Position numbers and translations under genes: made by a program
Assembly: GCA_021809435.1 (NCBI GenBank)
Contig: JAKBAD010000001.1
Span: forward strand, 248,001-312,000
Length of the DNA stretch: 64,000 bases
Direction of reading: 5' to 3'
Origin: Pseudomonadota bacterium
GTDB taxonomy: Bacteria > Pseudomonadota > Alphaproteobacteria > Acetobacterales > Acetobacteraceae
Notes under the pieces: generated by a model
The model's input: only the letters and a program-made list of their open reading frames with translations
Databases searched by the model: none
Told to the model about the DNA's origin: nothing
Shown: piece after piece, positions 27,349-36,934 of the stretch
Position numbering within the stretch: position 1 is the first letter of the stretch
How the letters are laid out: every line of letters starts with the position of its first letter

Positions 27349-28967
27349 AGGTGCCGGCGCTTTGGGGCCGGCATGTGGCGGCGGCTGGGGCTTATGCGCT
27401 GATTGTGGCGCTGGTGGTGTGGCACGGGGTTGATCTGGGACGGATATTATTAGGCGGTGATGGGGATACGACCGCATTTATTTGGTATCTTGGCTGGTGG
27501 CCGTATGCGCTGACCCACCATCTCAACCCGTTCTTCGGCACAATGATCTGGGCGCCGCAGGGGCTGAATCTGATTTGGGTGAACTGTATTCCGGTCATCG
27601 CGCTGTTGGCTTGGCCGTTGACGTGGGCGGTTGGGGTGGCGGTGAGCTATGATCTGCTCACCCTGGCCGTGCCGTTGCTCAATGCGCTTGCGGCCTACGC
27701 ATTTTGTTTCGCGCTCACCCGCCGCGTGCTGCCGGCTTGGTTTGGCGGGTTTTTGTTCGCGTTTTCGAGCTACGCCATGGCGCGGCAGAATGATCAGCTT
27801 AATCTTTCGCTGACCGCGCTGTTGCCGCTGGTGGCGTGGCTGGTATGGGCGCGGTTTGAAGGTCGTGTGGGGCGTGCGCGGGCGGTTGGGCTGGCGGCGG
27901 TGATGATGGCGCTGGAAGCCGGAATTTCGCTCGAAATTTTCGCGCTCAGCGTGGTGTTCGCGGCTTATGCCTGGGGGCTGGCCTGGTGGCGGCTGCGCGA
28001 ACGGCGCGCGGCGTTGCGCCGGGTGTTTGTGGACGCGCTATGGGTGGTGCCGCCGTTGCTGGTGCTGGTTTCGCCACTGCTCTGGCCGATGGTGATGGGG
28101 CGCAATGATATGCACCTGCCCGCCGCCTGGCCGGATTATTTCTCGACCGATCCGCTTAATTTTATTGTGCCCACCGCGACCACCTGGCTGGGGGGCACGC
28201 TGTGCGCGCCGCTCAGCCACCGTTTTGCCGGGCTGGTGGGGGAGCAAGCGGGGTATCTTGGTTTGCCGCTGGTGGTTTTGTTGTGGGGCTATTTGCGCGG
28301 GCGGGGATATTTGGCCTGGCTGCTGGGTGGTGTGCTGGTGGCGAGTCTGGGGCCGCATTTGTGGCTGGGCGGGGTGGAAACCGGCCTGCCCATGCCCTGG
28401 GCGCTGTTTCATGCGCTGCCCTTGCTGGGCAATGCGCTGCCCGCGCGCTTGATGCTGTTCGCGGGGGTGGTGATCGCGCCGGTTGGGGCGCTGTGGCTGG
28501 CTGAGGCTTTTGGCTGGCGGCGCCTGCTGGGGGCGGGGCTGGTGGTGCTGACGCTTTGGCCAGCCCCGCGCCCGGCCGTGCCGCGCCCCGATGCGCCGCT
28601 CTTTGCGCCGGGGCGGCTGGTGTCGGTGATTGGGGCGGGGCAGAGCGTGCTGGTGCTGCCGGTGGGGTTTCATAGCGAGGCCACCTATTGGCAGGCGCAA
28701 AGCGGCTTCGGGTTCAAGTTGACCAGCGCCTATCTGGGCTTTCCGCCGGTGGCATTGCAGCGGGATCACGCGATGATGAAGGCTTATCTGGGGTTGCCGG
28801 TACCAAATCTTGCGGCGCAAATTGAGGCTTATGCCAGACGGACGGGGACGGGGTATATCATCGCCACCCCTCAGACGCCGCCTGACCTGCTGGCGGGACT
28901 TGGCGCCTCGGGCTGGGGGGAGCGGGATGTGGATGGCATGAAACTGTTCCAGGTGCCCCGGCCGTGA
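27345..28967 (+). CDS. Polytopic membrane protein, GT-C-like, copy 2
   Basis: 540 residues, a tandem paralogue of the preceding protein. Shared landmarks include GDTTAFIWYLGWWPYALTHHLNPFF versus ADPYIFIWSLAWWPYALGHHLNPFL, SSYAMARQNDQLNLSLTALLPL, DPLNFIVPT, GEQAGYLGLP and GLPMPWALFHALPLLGNALPARLML. The GTG start overlaps the previous stop and its own stop overlaps the next GTG. The acidic N-terminal loop (GGDGDTTAFIW) could supply the catalytic Asp of a GT-C enzyme. Sugar and acceptor are unknown. Confidence 0.65.
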   Translation: MKVPALWGRHVAAAGAYALIVALVVWHGVDLGRILLGGDGDTTAFIWYLGWWPYALTHHLNPFFGTMIWAPQGLNLIWVNCIPVIALLAWPLTWAVGVAVSYDLLTLAVPLLNALAAYAFCFALTRRVLPAWFGGFLFAFSSYAMARQNDQLNLSLTALLPLVAWLVWARFEGRVGRARAVGLAAVMMALEAGISLEIFALSVVFAAYAWGLAWWRLRERRAALRRVFVDALWVVPPLLVLVSPLLWPMVMGRNDMHLPAAWPDYFSTDPLNFIVPTATTWLGGTLCAPLSHRFAGLVGEQAGYLGLPLVVLLWGYLRGRGYLAWLLGGVLVASLGPHLWLGGVETGLPMPWALFHALPLLGNALPARLMLFAGVVIAPVGALWLAEAFGWRRLLGAGLVVLTLWPAPRPAVPRPDAPLFAPGRLVSVIGAGQSVLVLPVGFHSEATYWQAQSGFGFKLTSAYLGFPPVALQRDHAMMKAYLGLPVPNLAAQIEAYARRTGTGYIIATPQTPPDLLAGLGASGWGERDVDGMKLFQVPRP

Positions 28968-30226
28968 GGGGGGCGCGCTTTGTGCCCAGTATGGCGGGCG
29001 GGGCGGTGCTGGCCGTCGTGGCGGGGTTGTATGTTCTGGCGCCCGGCATTTATGGCGCGCTGCTGCATCTGATCGATATTCCGCCGGCCAGAGGGCTGTT
29101 TAACGACCTTGCCGCCATAGGGCAGGCGGCGGCGTGCGCGCAACGGGGGGTTAATGTTTGGGTACCCAATGCCTGCATGGGCGGCGGGGTTTACAGCTAT
29201 GCGCCACTTTTGCTGCATTGGCCTTGGCTGGTGGTGCTCTACACCCAGACGGCAATGTTGGGGCTGGGCTTGGTGCTGGTGTTTCTGGCCGCTCAGGCCG
29301 CGTTGCCGGCATCGCAAAGCCGTGGTGAGCTGGTGGCGCGGGTGCTGGGGACGGTGTCGGGCGCGGTTATTTTCGCGTTGCAACGGGCGAATTTGGATGC
29401 GCTGCTGTTTCTGGGCGTGTTGCTGGCCGTGGGGCTGTTGGGCGGGCGCGGCGCGGCGCGGCTGGTGGCCTATGGGCTGTTTGGCCTGTTGGGGGCGCTG
29501 AAATATTACCCCGCCGTGCTGCTGGCGCTGGTGGCGCGCGAGCGGGCGCGCTGGTTGGCCTTGGCGGCGGGCCCGGCCGCCTTGCTGGGCGGGGTGTTTT
29601 TGTGGCGGTTTGGCGCCAGATTGGCGCGGGCGCTGACCTTGGTGCCGCACGGGCCGCCGCTGGGGAATTGTTTTGGCGCGCTCGATGTGCCGCTTGCCGT
29701 GGGGGTGTGGCAGGGCTTGGCGCGCGGGGCGAGCAGGGCCGAGATCACGGCCTTTCAGCTCACGCCGGCGCTGCATGGGCTGTTCTGGGGGTTGGTTGCG
29801 CTGCTGGTTTGGCGAGGCTGGCGGGGCAGGGCTGCCTGCCGGGCCGGGCTGACGGAGCTGGCGCCGTTTACCCAGCGCCTGCTGCTGGCGGGAGCGATGT
29901 TGATTGTGGCGTGCTTTTTGTTGGCCCAAAACATTGATTATAGAGGAATTTTTCTGCTGCTTGCGTTGCCTGGGCTCTATCAATTGCGCCCGCGCGCGGC
30001 CTGGGTGGCGGTGGGGCTGATGAGCGAGGGGCTGTTTCGCATTGGCGCGCTGGAGGTGGGCGGGCTGGTGGGGGGCGCGGGCGCGGGCATGGCGGCTTAT
30101 ATTGTGGTTTGGATGGTGCGCGAGGCGCTATGGTGGGGGCTGGTGGCGCGGCTGCTGGCGGTGCTGCTGGCCTGGGCAGAGTTGACGCTGGCGCGATGGC
30201 GGTGCGAGATGGCGGGTGGATCATGA
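28964..30226 (+). CDS. GT87-like (DUF2029) membrane glycosyltransferase
   Basis: 420 residues, about nine to ten hydrophobic segments. The segment IFALQRANLDALLFLGVLLAVG followed by GALKYYPAVLLALVARER resembles the GT87/DUF2029 family of polyprenyl-phosphate-mannose-dependent enzymes. The likely acidic site is in ARGLFNDLAAIGQAA of the first loop. GTG start in a four-base overlap, and the stop overlaps the ATG of the downstream DPM-like enzyme, which would supply a lipid-linked sugar. Family assignment is moderate; no function is proven. Confidence 0.6.
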   Translation: MRGARFVPSMAGGAVLAVVAGLYVLAPGIYGALLHLIDIPPARGLFNDLAAIGQAAACAQRGVNVWVPNACMGGGVYSYAPLLLHWPWLVVLYTQTAMLGLGLVLVFLAAQAALPASQSRGELVARVLGTVSGAVIFALQRANLDALLFLGVLLAVGLLGGRGAARLVAYGLFGLLGALKYYPAVLLALVARERARWLALAAGPAALLGGVFLWRFGARLARALTLVPHGPPLGNCFGALDVPLAVGVWQGLARGASRAEITAFQLTPALHGLFWGLVALLVWRGWRGRAACRAGLTELAPFTQRLLLAGAMLIVACFLLAQNIDYRGIFLLLALPGLYQLRPRAAWVAVGLMSEGLFRIGALEVGGLVGGAGAGMAAYIVVWMVREALWWGLVARLLAVLLAWAELTLARWRCEMAGGS

Positions 30227-31167
30227 CCCAGCTGATGTCTCTCATTGTGCCGTTTTATAACGAGGCCGCGGCCATTCAGGTCTTTGCCGACCGCATGCTG
30301 CCGGTGCTTGACGCCGTGCCTGGCACGCGGTGGGAGATTTTATGTGTGGATGATGGTTCATCGGACGGCACGTTGCTCAAGCTGGTGGCGCTGGCGCGGG
30401 GCGATGCGCGGTTCAAGGTGATTGAGTTTTCACGCAATTTTGGCAAGGAGGCGGCGCTGACGGCGGGAATTGACGCCGCGCGGGGCGAGGCGGTGATTCC
30501 GATCGATGCTGATTTGCAGGATCCGCCGGAGCTGATTGCCGACATGGTGCGCGAGTGGCGGGCCGGTGCCGAGGTGGTGCTGGCCAGGCGCATCGACCGC
30601 TCGACCGATGGGGTGCTCAAACGCAAGACCGCGCAATGGTTCTACCGCGCGCATAACAAACTCTCAAAGACGCGGATTCCGGAGAATGTCGGGGATTTCC
30701 GGCTGATGGACCGCAAGGTGGTGGAGGCGTTGAAGGCGCTGCCCGAGCGCCAGCGTTTCATGAAGGGGCTGTTTGCGTGGGTGGGGTTTCGGACCGTCAC
30801 GCTTGATTACGCGCGCGCCCCGCGGGCCGCGGGGGAAACGAAATTCTCTGGCTTGGCGTTGTGGAATTTCGCGCTCGAGGGGTTCACCGGCTTCTCGACC
30901 GCGCCGCTGAAAATCTGGACCTATATGGGCGTGGCGGGGGCGTTGCTGACGGTGGCTTATACGCTGTTCATCGTGGTGCACACGCTGATATCGGGCGTGT
31001 CGGTGCCGGGCTATGCGTCGTTGTTTGTGGCGGTGTCGTTTTTTGGCTCGGTGCAGCTGATTTCGGTTGGGCTGCTGGGGGAATATATCGGGCGTATTTA
31101 TGTCGAGACCAAGCAGCGTCCGACTTATATCGTGCGCCAGATTTATGAGCTGCACCGTGGAGAGTAG
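30223..31167 (+). CDS. Polyprenyl-phosphate glycosyltransferase (GT2, GtrB/ArnC/DpmS-like)
   Basis: Transfers a sugar from an NDP-sugar to undecaprenyl phosphate on the cytoplasmic face. The start at 30223 overlaps the upstream stop (ATGA) and gives MSLIVPFYNEA at the N-terminus. Residues seen: LCVDDGSSDGT, SRNFGKEAALTAGIDAARG, the DXD-type IDADLQDPPE, and QRFMKGLFAWVGF with YARAPRAAGETKF, all typical of the family. Two C-terminal membrane helices (about 225-295) anchor it. Three GT-C-like proteins upstream are candidate users of the product. Confidence 0.88.
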   Translation: MTQLMSLIVPFYNEAAAIQVFADRMLPVLDAVPGTRWEILCVDDGSSDGTLLKLVALARGDARFKVIEFSRNFGKEAALTAGIDAARGEAVIPIDADLQDPPELIADMVREWRAGAEVVLARRIDRSTDGVLKRKTAQWFYRAHNKLSKTRIPENVGDFRLMDRKVVEALKALPERQRFMKGLFAWVGFRTVTLDYARAPRAAGETKFSGLALWNFALEGFTGFSTAPLKIWTYMGVAGALLTVAYTLFIVVHTLISGVSVPGYASLFVAVSFFGSVQLISVGLLGEYIGRIYVETKQRPTYIVRQIYELHRGE

Positions 31168-31897
31168 CGCTTATCGGGCCATGGCCGCCGAGCAAGGACG
31201 GCATTGGTGGTTTGTGGGAAGGCGACGGATTTTGGCGGCCATGATCGCGCGGCTGGGGCTGACGAAGGGGGCGCGGGTGTTGGAGCTGGGCTCGGGCACC
31301 GGCGGGAACCTGACCATGCTCGCCCGTTTTGGCGCCGTGACCGCGGTGGAAATGGATGAGGAGGCGCGCGAGATTTCACGCGCGTTGATGCCCGGGGTGG
31401 ATGTGCGGGCGGGCAGGCTGCCCGACGGGCTGGGGCTGGCGGGGGAGCGGTTTGGGCTGGTGTGCCTGTTTGATGTGCTCGAGCATGTGGAAGAGGACGA
31501 GGCGGCGCTGCGGGTTTTGACCCGCCACATGGCGCCCAATGCGCGGCTGTTGCTGACCGTGCCCGCTCACCCCAGCCTGTTTGGCGCCCATGACCGCGAA
31601 TTGCACCATAAGCGGCGCTATACGCGGGCGGGATTGCGGGCCAGGCTGGAGGCGGCGGGGTTTGTGGTGGAGCGGCTGAGTTATATGAACGCGCCGCTGC
31701 TGCCTGTGGCGTTTGTGCTGCGTGGGCTCGACCGGCTGTTGGGGCGTGAGCGGGCGACGGCGACGGGTGTGCCGGTGGCGCCGGTGAATGCGCTGCTGAC
31801 CTGGTTGTTTGGCGCCGAGGCGCTGATTTTGCCCAAAACCGACCTGCCGTTTGGGCTCTCGCTGCTGGCCGTGGCCAGGGCGGGCGATTGCGGCTAG
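31145..31897 (+). CDS. Class I SAM-dependent methyltransferase (HWWFxGRR type)
   Basis: Contains YRAMAAEQGRHWWFVGRR at the N-terminus, glycine-rich SAM motif VLELGSGTGG, acidic post-I VEMDEE, and CLFDVLEHVEEDEAAL. Methyltransferases with this HWWF..RR signature are often found beside polyprenyl-phosphate glycosyltransferases, as here (it overlaps that gene by 23 bases). The C-terminal third is hydrophobic (LLPVAFVLRGLD), suggesting membrane association. The start is uncertain: ATG 31145, GTG 31157 and ATG 31181 are all in frame. Substrate unknown, possibly a lipid-linked glycan. Confidence 0.8.
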   Translation: MSCTVESSAYRAMAAEQGRHWWFVGRRRILAAMIARLGLTKGARVLELGSGTGGNLTMLARFGAVTAVEMDEEAREISRALMPGVDVRAGRLPDGLGLAGERFGLVCLFDVLEHVEEDEAALRVLTRHMAPNARLLLTVPAHPSLFGAHDRELHHKRRYTRAGLRARLEAAGFVVERLSYMNAPLLPVAFVLRGLDRLLGRERATATGVPVAPVNALLTWLFGAEALILPKTDLPFGLSLLAVARAGDCG

Positions 31898-31927
31898 ACT
31901 GAAGCTTGTGGAATGAGCGGAGTGGCC

Positions 31928-32758
31928 ATGCGCGTTGCGGTGATTCAGATGTCGCCAGGGGCGGAGAAGGAGCAAAACATCGCCCAGGCGCGCGGGCTGG
32001 TGGAGGCGCTGGTGGCCGGGCAGAAGGTCGATCTGGTCGTGCTGCCGGAGATGTGGACCTGCCTGGGCGGCACCAGGGCGCAGAAATTCGCCGCTGGTGA
32101 GGTGCTGCCCAGCCCCGGTGAGAGCGGCGGCCCGGCTTATGAGTTTTTGCGCGGGCTGGCCATGAGTTTTAATATCCATGTGCATGGCGGTTCGATCGGG
32201 GAGGTGCGCGGCGAGAAGCTTTATAACACCACGCTGGTGTTTAACCCGGCGGGCGAGGAGATCGCGCGCTATTCAAAGATCCATCTGTTCGACATCACCA
32301 CCCCCGATGGCCAGGGCTACCGCGAGAGCGCTATTTATGGCGCGGGCGAGGAGGTGGTGACCTGTATGATCGGCGAGACGCGGGTGGGTTTGGCGATTTG
32401 TTATGATATACGCTTTCCCGAGCTGTTTTTGGCGCTGCGCCGGGCGGGGGCCGAGGTGATTTTGCTGCCCGCCGCCTTTACCCTGCAAACCGGCAAGGAT
32501 CATTGGGAGGTGCTGATCCGTGCCCGCGCGATCGAGACCCAGTGCTGGTTCGCGGCGTGCGGAACTTATGGCGCACACACCGAGGGCAATGGCGAGGTGC
32601 GCCAGACTTACGGGCATTCGCTGATTTGCGATCCCTGGGGGCATGTGGTGGCCAAGGCCTCGGATGGCCAGGGCTGGGCGGTGGCCGATATTGACCACCG
32701 GCTGACCGCGCGGGTGCGCGCCAATATGCCGGTGCTCGAACACCGGAAACTGGCGTGA
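31928..32758 (+). CDS. Carbon-nitrogen hydrolase (Nit1/Nit2-like omega-amidase family)
   Basis: 276 residues with the nitrilase-fold triad Glu41 (VVLPEMW), Lys117 (YSKIHLFD) and Cys158 ([10 protein letters not shown]). The KIHLFD and CYDIRFPE strings are those of the Nit1/Nit2 group (deaminated-glutathione amidase or omega-amidase), a metabolite-repair role. GCGGAG seven bases before the ATG at 31928 favours that start over one 15 bases upstream. The stop overlaps nadK (GTGA). Confidence 0.87.
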   Translation: MRVAVIQMSPGAEKEQNIAQARGLVEALVAGQKVDLVVLPEMWTCLGGTRAQKFAAGEVLPSPGESGGPAYEFLRGLAMSFNIHVHGGSIGEVRGEKLYNTTLVFNPAGEEIARYSKIHLFDITTPDGQGYRESAIYGAGEEVVTCMIGETRVGLAICYDIRFPELFLALRRAGAEVILLPAAFTLQTGKDHWEVLIRARAIETQCWFAACGTYGAHTEGNGEVRQTYGHSLICDPWGHVVAKASDGQGWAVADIDHRLTARVRANMPVLEHRKLA

Positions 32759-33513
32759 AATTCGCCTTTGCCGCCGCCCGCACGGCTAGCGCCGAGGAGG
32801 CCAAGGCGCGGCTGGCCGCCCGCTATGGCGAGGTGCCGGCGAAAGAGGCCGATGTGCTGGTGGCGCTGGGCGGCGATGGGATGATGCTGGAATGCCTGCA
32901 CCGGGTGCTGGGCGTGGCGCTGCCAGTTTATGGCATGAATTGCGGCTCGGTCGGGTTTTTGATGAATGAGTATAGCGAGGAGGAGCTGCCTGACCGGGTG
33001 CGCAAGGCGCATCTCTCGGTGCTGCACCCGCTGCGCATGCATGCGATCACCGCGTCGGGCGTGGTGGAGGAGGCGATGGCGCTGAACGAGGTGTCGCTGC
33101 TGCGCCAGACCCGCCAGGCCGCCAAGATCCGTATTTCCATCGATCATGCCGAGCGGCTGCCGGAACTGATTTGCGACGGGGTGCTGATTTCCACGCCCGC
33201 CGGATCGACCGCTTATAACCTCTCGGCGCATGGGCCGATTGTGCCGCTCTCGGCCAATTTGCTGCCGCTTACCCCCATCTCGGCCTTTCGCCCCCGGCGC
33301 TGGAGGGGCGCGCTGCTGCCCTCGAGCGTGGATGTGCTGTTCGAGGTGCTTGAAGCCGAGAAACGGCCGGTGGCGGCGGTGGCGGATTTTACGGAAGTGC
33401 GCGATGTGGTCTCGGTGGCGGTTTCGGAAGACCGCAGCGTGGGGGCCGCGGTGCTGTTCGACCCCGACCGGGCGCTTTCGGAGCGGATCATCACCGAGCA
33501 ATTCACGGTGTGA
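32755..33513 (+). CDS. nadK: NAD kinase
   Basis: Phosphorylates NAD to NADP. The 252-residue protein has the GGDGMML phosphate-binding motif (about 40-46), [12 protein letters not shown], the NE pair in ALNEVSLLR, and [16 protein letters not shown]. The GTG start overlaps the nitrilase gene and the stop overlaps the FkbH-like gene, so all three are translationally coupled. A short N-terminus is normal for alphaproteobacterial NadK. Confidence 0.95.
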   Translation: MKFAFAAARTASAEEAKARLAARYGEVPAKEADVLVALGGDGMMLECLHRVLGVALPVYGMNCGSVGFLMNEYSEEELPDRVRKAHLSVLHPLRMHAITASGVVEEAMALNEVSLLRQTRQAAKIRISIDHAERLPELICDGVLISTPAGSTAYNLSAHGPIVPLSANLLPLTPISAFRPRRWRGALLPSSVDVLFEVLEAEKRPVAAVADFTEVRDVVSVAVSEDRSVGAAVLFDPDRALSERIITEQFTV

Positions 33514-35240
33514 TGGAGGAGATCCGCCTCGTTATCTGGGATTTGGACGGGGTGTATTGGCCGGGCGTGCTGGCCGAGGGGACCGCGCAGACCGATGCCA
33601 GCGCGGCCGAGATTGTGCGCGCGCTTAACCGGCGTGGTATCATCAACGCCATTTGCTCGAAGAATGAGCCCGAGCCGGTGTGGGCGGTGCTGGCGGGCCA
33701 GGGTATGGCGGGGGCGTTCGTGTTCGCCGATATCGGCTTTGGCGCCAAGGGCGCGCGGGTGGCGGAAATTATCGAGGCGGCGCAGCTGCGCCCGGCCTGT
33801 GTGCTGTTGATCGACGATGAGCCCGCTAATTTGGCCGAGGCGGAGCGGGTGGTGCCGGGGTTGAATGTCGCCGGGCCTGAGTTGGTGGCGCATCTACTGG
33901 CAAACCCGCGCTTGCGCGGGCGCGCGGATGAGGGGCTAACCCGGCTGGCGCAGTATAAGCTGTTAGAGGGGCGGCGCGTGGCGCGTGGCGGGGCGCGCGG
34001 GGAGGATGCGGCGTTTTTGCGCGAAAGCGGCATTTGCGTGCGGCTGGTGAGCGATGTGGAGGCGCATTTACCCAGAGCGGTGGAACTGATTAACCGTACC
34101 AACCAGCTCAACTTCACCAAGCGCCGCTTGCCTGAGGTGGATGCCGAGGCCGCCTTGCGCGCCGAGCTTGCGGGGTTTGATATGTTCGCGGGCCTGATTG
34201 AGGTGCGCGACCGCTATGGCGATTATGGTCTGGCTGGGTTTTTTGCGGGCGTTGGCGGGTTTGGCGCGGCGCGGCTGGTGCATTTTTGCTTCTCGTGCCG
34301 CTTGCTCGATATGGGGGTGGAGCGCTGGCTTTATGAGCGGCTGGGCAGGCCCGAGATTACCGTGGCCGGGACGGTGGCGGCGATGCTCGATGGCCCGGCG
34401 GTGGATTGGATTATGGAGCAAAATCCAGCCGGCGCGCTGGGGCAGGGACGAGCTGTGATCGACCGGCTGGTGCTGCGTGGAGGGTGCGACCTTTCGGCGA
34501 TGTCGCATTATCTGCGCGCGATGGCGGAGGAGATGGCGGTGGAGTTCAATACCATCCGCGCCGGGCGGCAAATGCGGCGCGACCACGCGGCTTATCTGCC
34601 ACTGTGCCTGACCCCGCCCGAGGGCGCCGCGCGCGCGGCGCTTGAGGAGATTGGCCTGCGCGCGGAGGATTGGCACTCGGCCCTGGCGGCGCCAAGGCTT
34701 GCGCGCGAGACGTGGGTGCTGAGTTTTTGGTCCGATTCTTATGTGCAGCTTTATGAGCGTGAGGGTGTGGCGCTGCCGTTTTTGCTTGAAGGAGACCCAC
34801 ACGCCACCATCGACGTGACAACCCTGCGTGAGGACGAGGCCGCGCCGTTTCTGGCCGCGCCCGAAAATATGGCGGCATGGCGGGCTTTGTGCGCGGGCTG
34901 GCGCTGTGTGGGGACGCTGGGGAAAGACCGCCTGCGGAGGCTGTTGGCGCCGCTATTGGCTAGGCGACCGCGGCTGGTGATGTTCATGCTGGCGCCTGAA
35001 GTTTGGCGCAACCATCCTGAGCAGCCGCTCAGTCACTTCCCCGCCGCGCGGGCGCTTAACGATGTGCTACGCGAGGCGGCGGCGCTGGAAGGGGTAGAGG
35101 TGATCGATATGTTCGAGTTCGCGCCGCCTGACTGGGCCGGGCCAGATACCGCGCATTTCGACCGCGCCACTTATGCCCGCGCGGCGGCGCGGATTGCCGG
35201 GGTTATCGGGCGGTATTTTGGTGATTCACTTGCCCTGTGA
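33510..35240 (+). CDS. FkbH-like HAD-IIIC protein with extra C-terminal domain
   Basis: 576 residues. The N-terminus is a HAD phosphatase fold ([15 protein letters not shown] with Asp pair; motif [20 protein letters not shown]), followed by the FkbH GNAT-like part ([38 protein letters not shown]). FkbH proteins build glyceryl-ACP or related acyl-ACP units. A further 240 residues ([28 protein letters not shown]) may be an SGNH-like hydrolase or acyltransferase domain; that part is a guess. GTG 33510 or ATG 33513 start, coupled to nadK. The only ACP gene hint nearby is acpS, 15 kb away. Confidence 0.75.
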   Translation: MMEEIRLVIWDLDGVYWPGVLAEGTAQTDASAAEIVRALNRRGIINAICSKNEPEPVWAVLAGQGMAGAFVFADIGFGAKGARVAEIIEAAQLRPACVLLIDDEPANLAEAERVVPGLNVAGPELVAHLLANPRLRGRADEGLTRLAQYKLLEGRRVARGGARGEDAAFLRESGICVRLVSDVEAHLPRAVELINRTNQLNFTKRRLPEVDAEAALRAELAGFDMFAGLIEVRDRYGDYGLAGFFAGVGGFGAARLVHFCFSCRLLDMGVERWLYERLGRPEITVAGTVAAMLDGPAVDWIMEQNPAGALGQGRAVIDRLVLRGGCDLSAMSHYLRAMAEEMAVEFNTIRAGRQMRRDHAAYLPLCLTPPEGAARAALEEIGLRAEDWHSALAAPRLARETWVLSFWSDSYVQLYEREGVALPFLLEGDPHATIDVTTLREDEAAPFLAAPENMAAWRALCAGWRCVGTLGKDRLRRLLAPLLARRPRLVMFMLAPEVWRNHPEQPLSHFPAARALNDVLREAAALEGVEVIDMFEFAPPDWAGPDTAHFDRATYARAAARIAGVIGRYFGDSLAL

Positions 35241-35264
35241 CGGGGCGTTCTTTATGGCTTTGGC

Positions 35265-35735
35265 ATGGCTGAACGTTATTTTATTGTGACCTGGGATCAG
35301 TTGCATCGAGACGCCAAGGCTCTTGCCTGGCGGCTGCATGCGTACCAGCAATGGCAGGGAATTGTCGCGATTACGCGCGGGGGGCTGATTCCAGCCGCCA
35401 TTATCGCGCGCGAGCTGGAATGCCGGCTGATCGAGACCGTTTCGATCGTGACCTATGACGAGGAAAGCCGCGGCGAGCCGGTGGTGACCAAGCCGCCCGT
35501 GGCCGCCGGAGACGGCGAGGGCTGGCTGATCATTGACGATCTGGTGGATACCGGCACCACCGCGAAAGTGGTGCGCGGGCTGCTGCCCAAGGCGCATTTC
35601 GCCACCGTGTACGCCAAGGCGGCGGGTAAGCCGGTGGTGGATACGTTTATTACCGAAGTCAGCCAGGATACCTGGATTTTGTTTCCGTGGGACACTGAAC
35701 CGCAATTTGTCGCGCCATTGGCGCGCAAGAGGTGA
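35265..35735 (+). CDS. gpt: Xanthine(-guanine) phosphoribosyltransferase
   Basis: Purine salvage enzyme that converts xanthine or guanine to the nucleotide with PRPP. The 156-residue protein has [17 protein letters not shown] at the N-terminus, [10 protein letters not shown], and the PRPP loop [13 protein letters not shown], followed by [15 protein letters not shown] as in E. coli Gpt. It ends PLARKR inside the first copy of a 27-bp tandem repeat whose later copies run into the next gene. Confidence 0.93.
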   Translation: MAERYFIVTWDQLHRDAKALAWRLHAYQQWQGIVAITRGGLIPAAIIARELECRLIETVSIVTYDEESRGEPVVTKPPVAAGDGEGWLIIDDLVDTGTTAKVVRGLLPKAHFATVYAKAAGKPVVDTFITEVSQDTWILFPWDTEPQFVAPLARKR

Positions 35736-35793
35736 AAGATGCCATTGGCGCGCAAGGGGTGAAAGATGCCATTGGCGCGCAAGGGGTGAATAT
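35714..35793 (+). repeat. 27-bp tandem repeat, about three copies, at the gpt/GT4 junction
   Basis: Units at 35714-35740, 35741-35767 and 35768-35793 (partial) read GCCATTGGCGCGCAAG, then A or G, then GGTGAAAGAT. Each unit carries the GTGA where the gpt stop and the downstream start overlap. In the gpt frame the extra copies encode isolated ATG-CCA-TTG-GCG-CGC-AAG-GGG-TGA mini-ORFs. In the +2 frame they stay open and add KDAIGAQGV repeats to the glycosyltransferase. Confidence 0.9.
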
Positions 35794-36934
35794 GGCCCCG
35801 GCGCGCGGGCGCGTGCTGGTGTTTGTGGTGACCGTCGACTGGTTTTTTGCCTCGCATTTTCTGGCCCGGGCGTTGGCCGCGCGGGCGGCGGGATGGCGCG
35901 TGGTGGTGGTGGCGCGCGAAGGCCCGGCGGCGGCGCGGATACGGGCCTTGGGGATTGAGCTGGTGCCGGTGGCGTTTGAGCGCGCGAGCCTGGACCCGCT
36001 GGCGCATATGCGGCTCGTTTGGCGGCTGAGTGGGCTTTACCGGGCGTTGAGGCCTGATCTGGTGCATCATGTGGCGATGAAGCCGATTTTGCTGGGCGGG
36101 CTGGCCGCGCGGCTGGCCGGCGTGAGGGCGGTGGTGAACGCGCCGGTAGGGCTGGGGTTTGTGTTTTCCTCAAGCGGGGGGTTGGCGCGGAGGTTGCGCC
36201 CGTTGGTGCGCGCCTGGCTGCGTGTGACGCTCACCCCCCCCAACGCCGTGGCGGTGTTTGAGACTGAGGCCGACCGCTACGAGATGCTGCGCGCCGGGCT
36301 GGCCGCGCCGGGGCGTGTGCGCGTGATTGCGGGGGCGGGGGTGGATGGCGGGCGTTTTGTGCCGAGCGCACCGCCCGGGGGGCGCGTGCGGGTGGTGATG
36401 GCGGCGCGGCTGTTGCGGGCCAAGGGCGTGGAGCTGTTCGCGGAGGCGGCGGGGCGGCTGCGTGGGCGGGCTGAATTTTGGCTGGCGGGCGCGCCCGATG
36501 CGGGCAACCCGGACAGTTTGCGCGCCGATGAGGTGGCGGCGCTGGCGGATGCGCAGGGCGTACGCTGGCTGGGTGAGGTGGCTGACATGCCTGGCCTGTT
36601 GGCGGGGGCGCATATTGTCTGCCTGCCATCATATTACGGTGAGGGGCTGCCGAAAATTCTGCTCGAGGCGATGGCTTGCGGGCGGGCGGTGGTGGCGAGC
36701 GACATTGCCGGCTGCCGCGCCGCGCTGGGCGACGAGGCCGGGCTGCTGGTGGCGCCACGCGATGCGGAGGCGCTGTGCGCGGCGCTGGCGCGGCTGATTG
36801 AGGATGCGCCCTTGCGCGCGCGGCTGGGCCAGGCCGGGCGGGCGCGGGTGGAGGCGGCGTTTTTGGATGAGCATATATGCGCGCGGACGCTGGCGCTCTA
36901 CGATGAGCTGACGGTTTTGGGGGAGGGACGATGA
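35732..36934 (+). CDS. GT4-family glycosyltransferase
   Basis: Retaining GT-B glycosyltransferase of about 380-400 residues. Landmarks are [21 protein letters not shown] at the N-terminus, [21 protein letters not shown], then [16 protein letters not shown] and the EX7E motif [15 protein letters not shown] for the nucleotide-sugar. The start is ambiguous: GTG at 35732, 35759 or 35786 in the repeated junction, or ATG at 35792. The shortest form already holds the full fold, so the repeat-coded N-terminal KDAIGAQGV units are probably dispensable. The stop overlaps creA. Acceptor unknown. Confidence 0.85.
   Translation: MKDAIGAQGVKDAIGAQGVNMAPARGRVLVFVVTVDWFFASHFLARALAARAAGWRVVVVAREGPAAARIRALGIELVPVAFERASLDPLAHMRLVWRLSGLYRALRPDLVHHVAMKPILLGGLAARLAGVRAVVNAPVGLGFVFSSSGGLARRLRPLVRAWLRVTLTPPNAVAVFETEADRYEMLRAGLAAPGRVRVIAGAGVDGGRFVPSAPPGGRVRVVMAARLLRAKGVELFAEAAGRLRGRAEFWLAGAPDAGNPDSLRADEVAALADAQGVRWLGEVADMPGLLAGAHIVCLPSYYGEGLPKILLEAMACGRAVVASDIAGCRAALGDEAGLLVAPRDAEALCAALARLIEDAPLRARLGQAGRARVEAAFLDEHICARTLALYDELTVLGEGR

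Noticed and set aside
35714-35793. 27-bp repeats as a CRISPR-like array
   Set aside because: The units abut with no spacers, there are only three, and they are explained by coding junction duplication.
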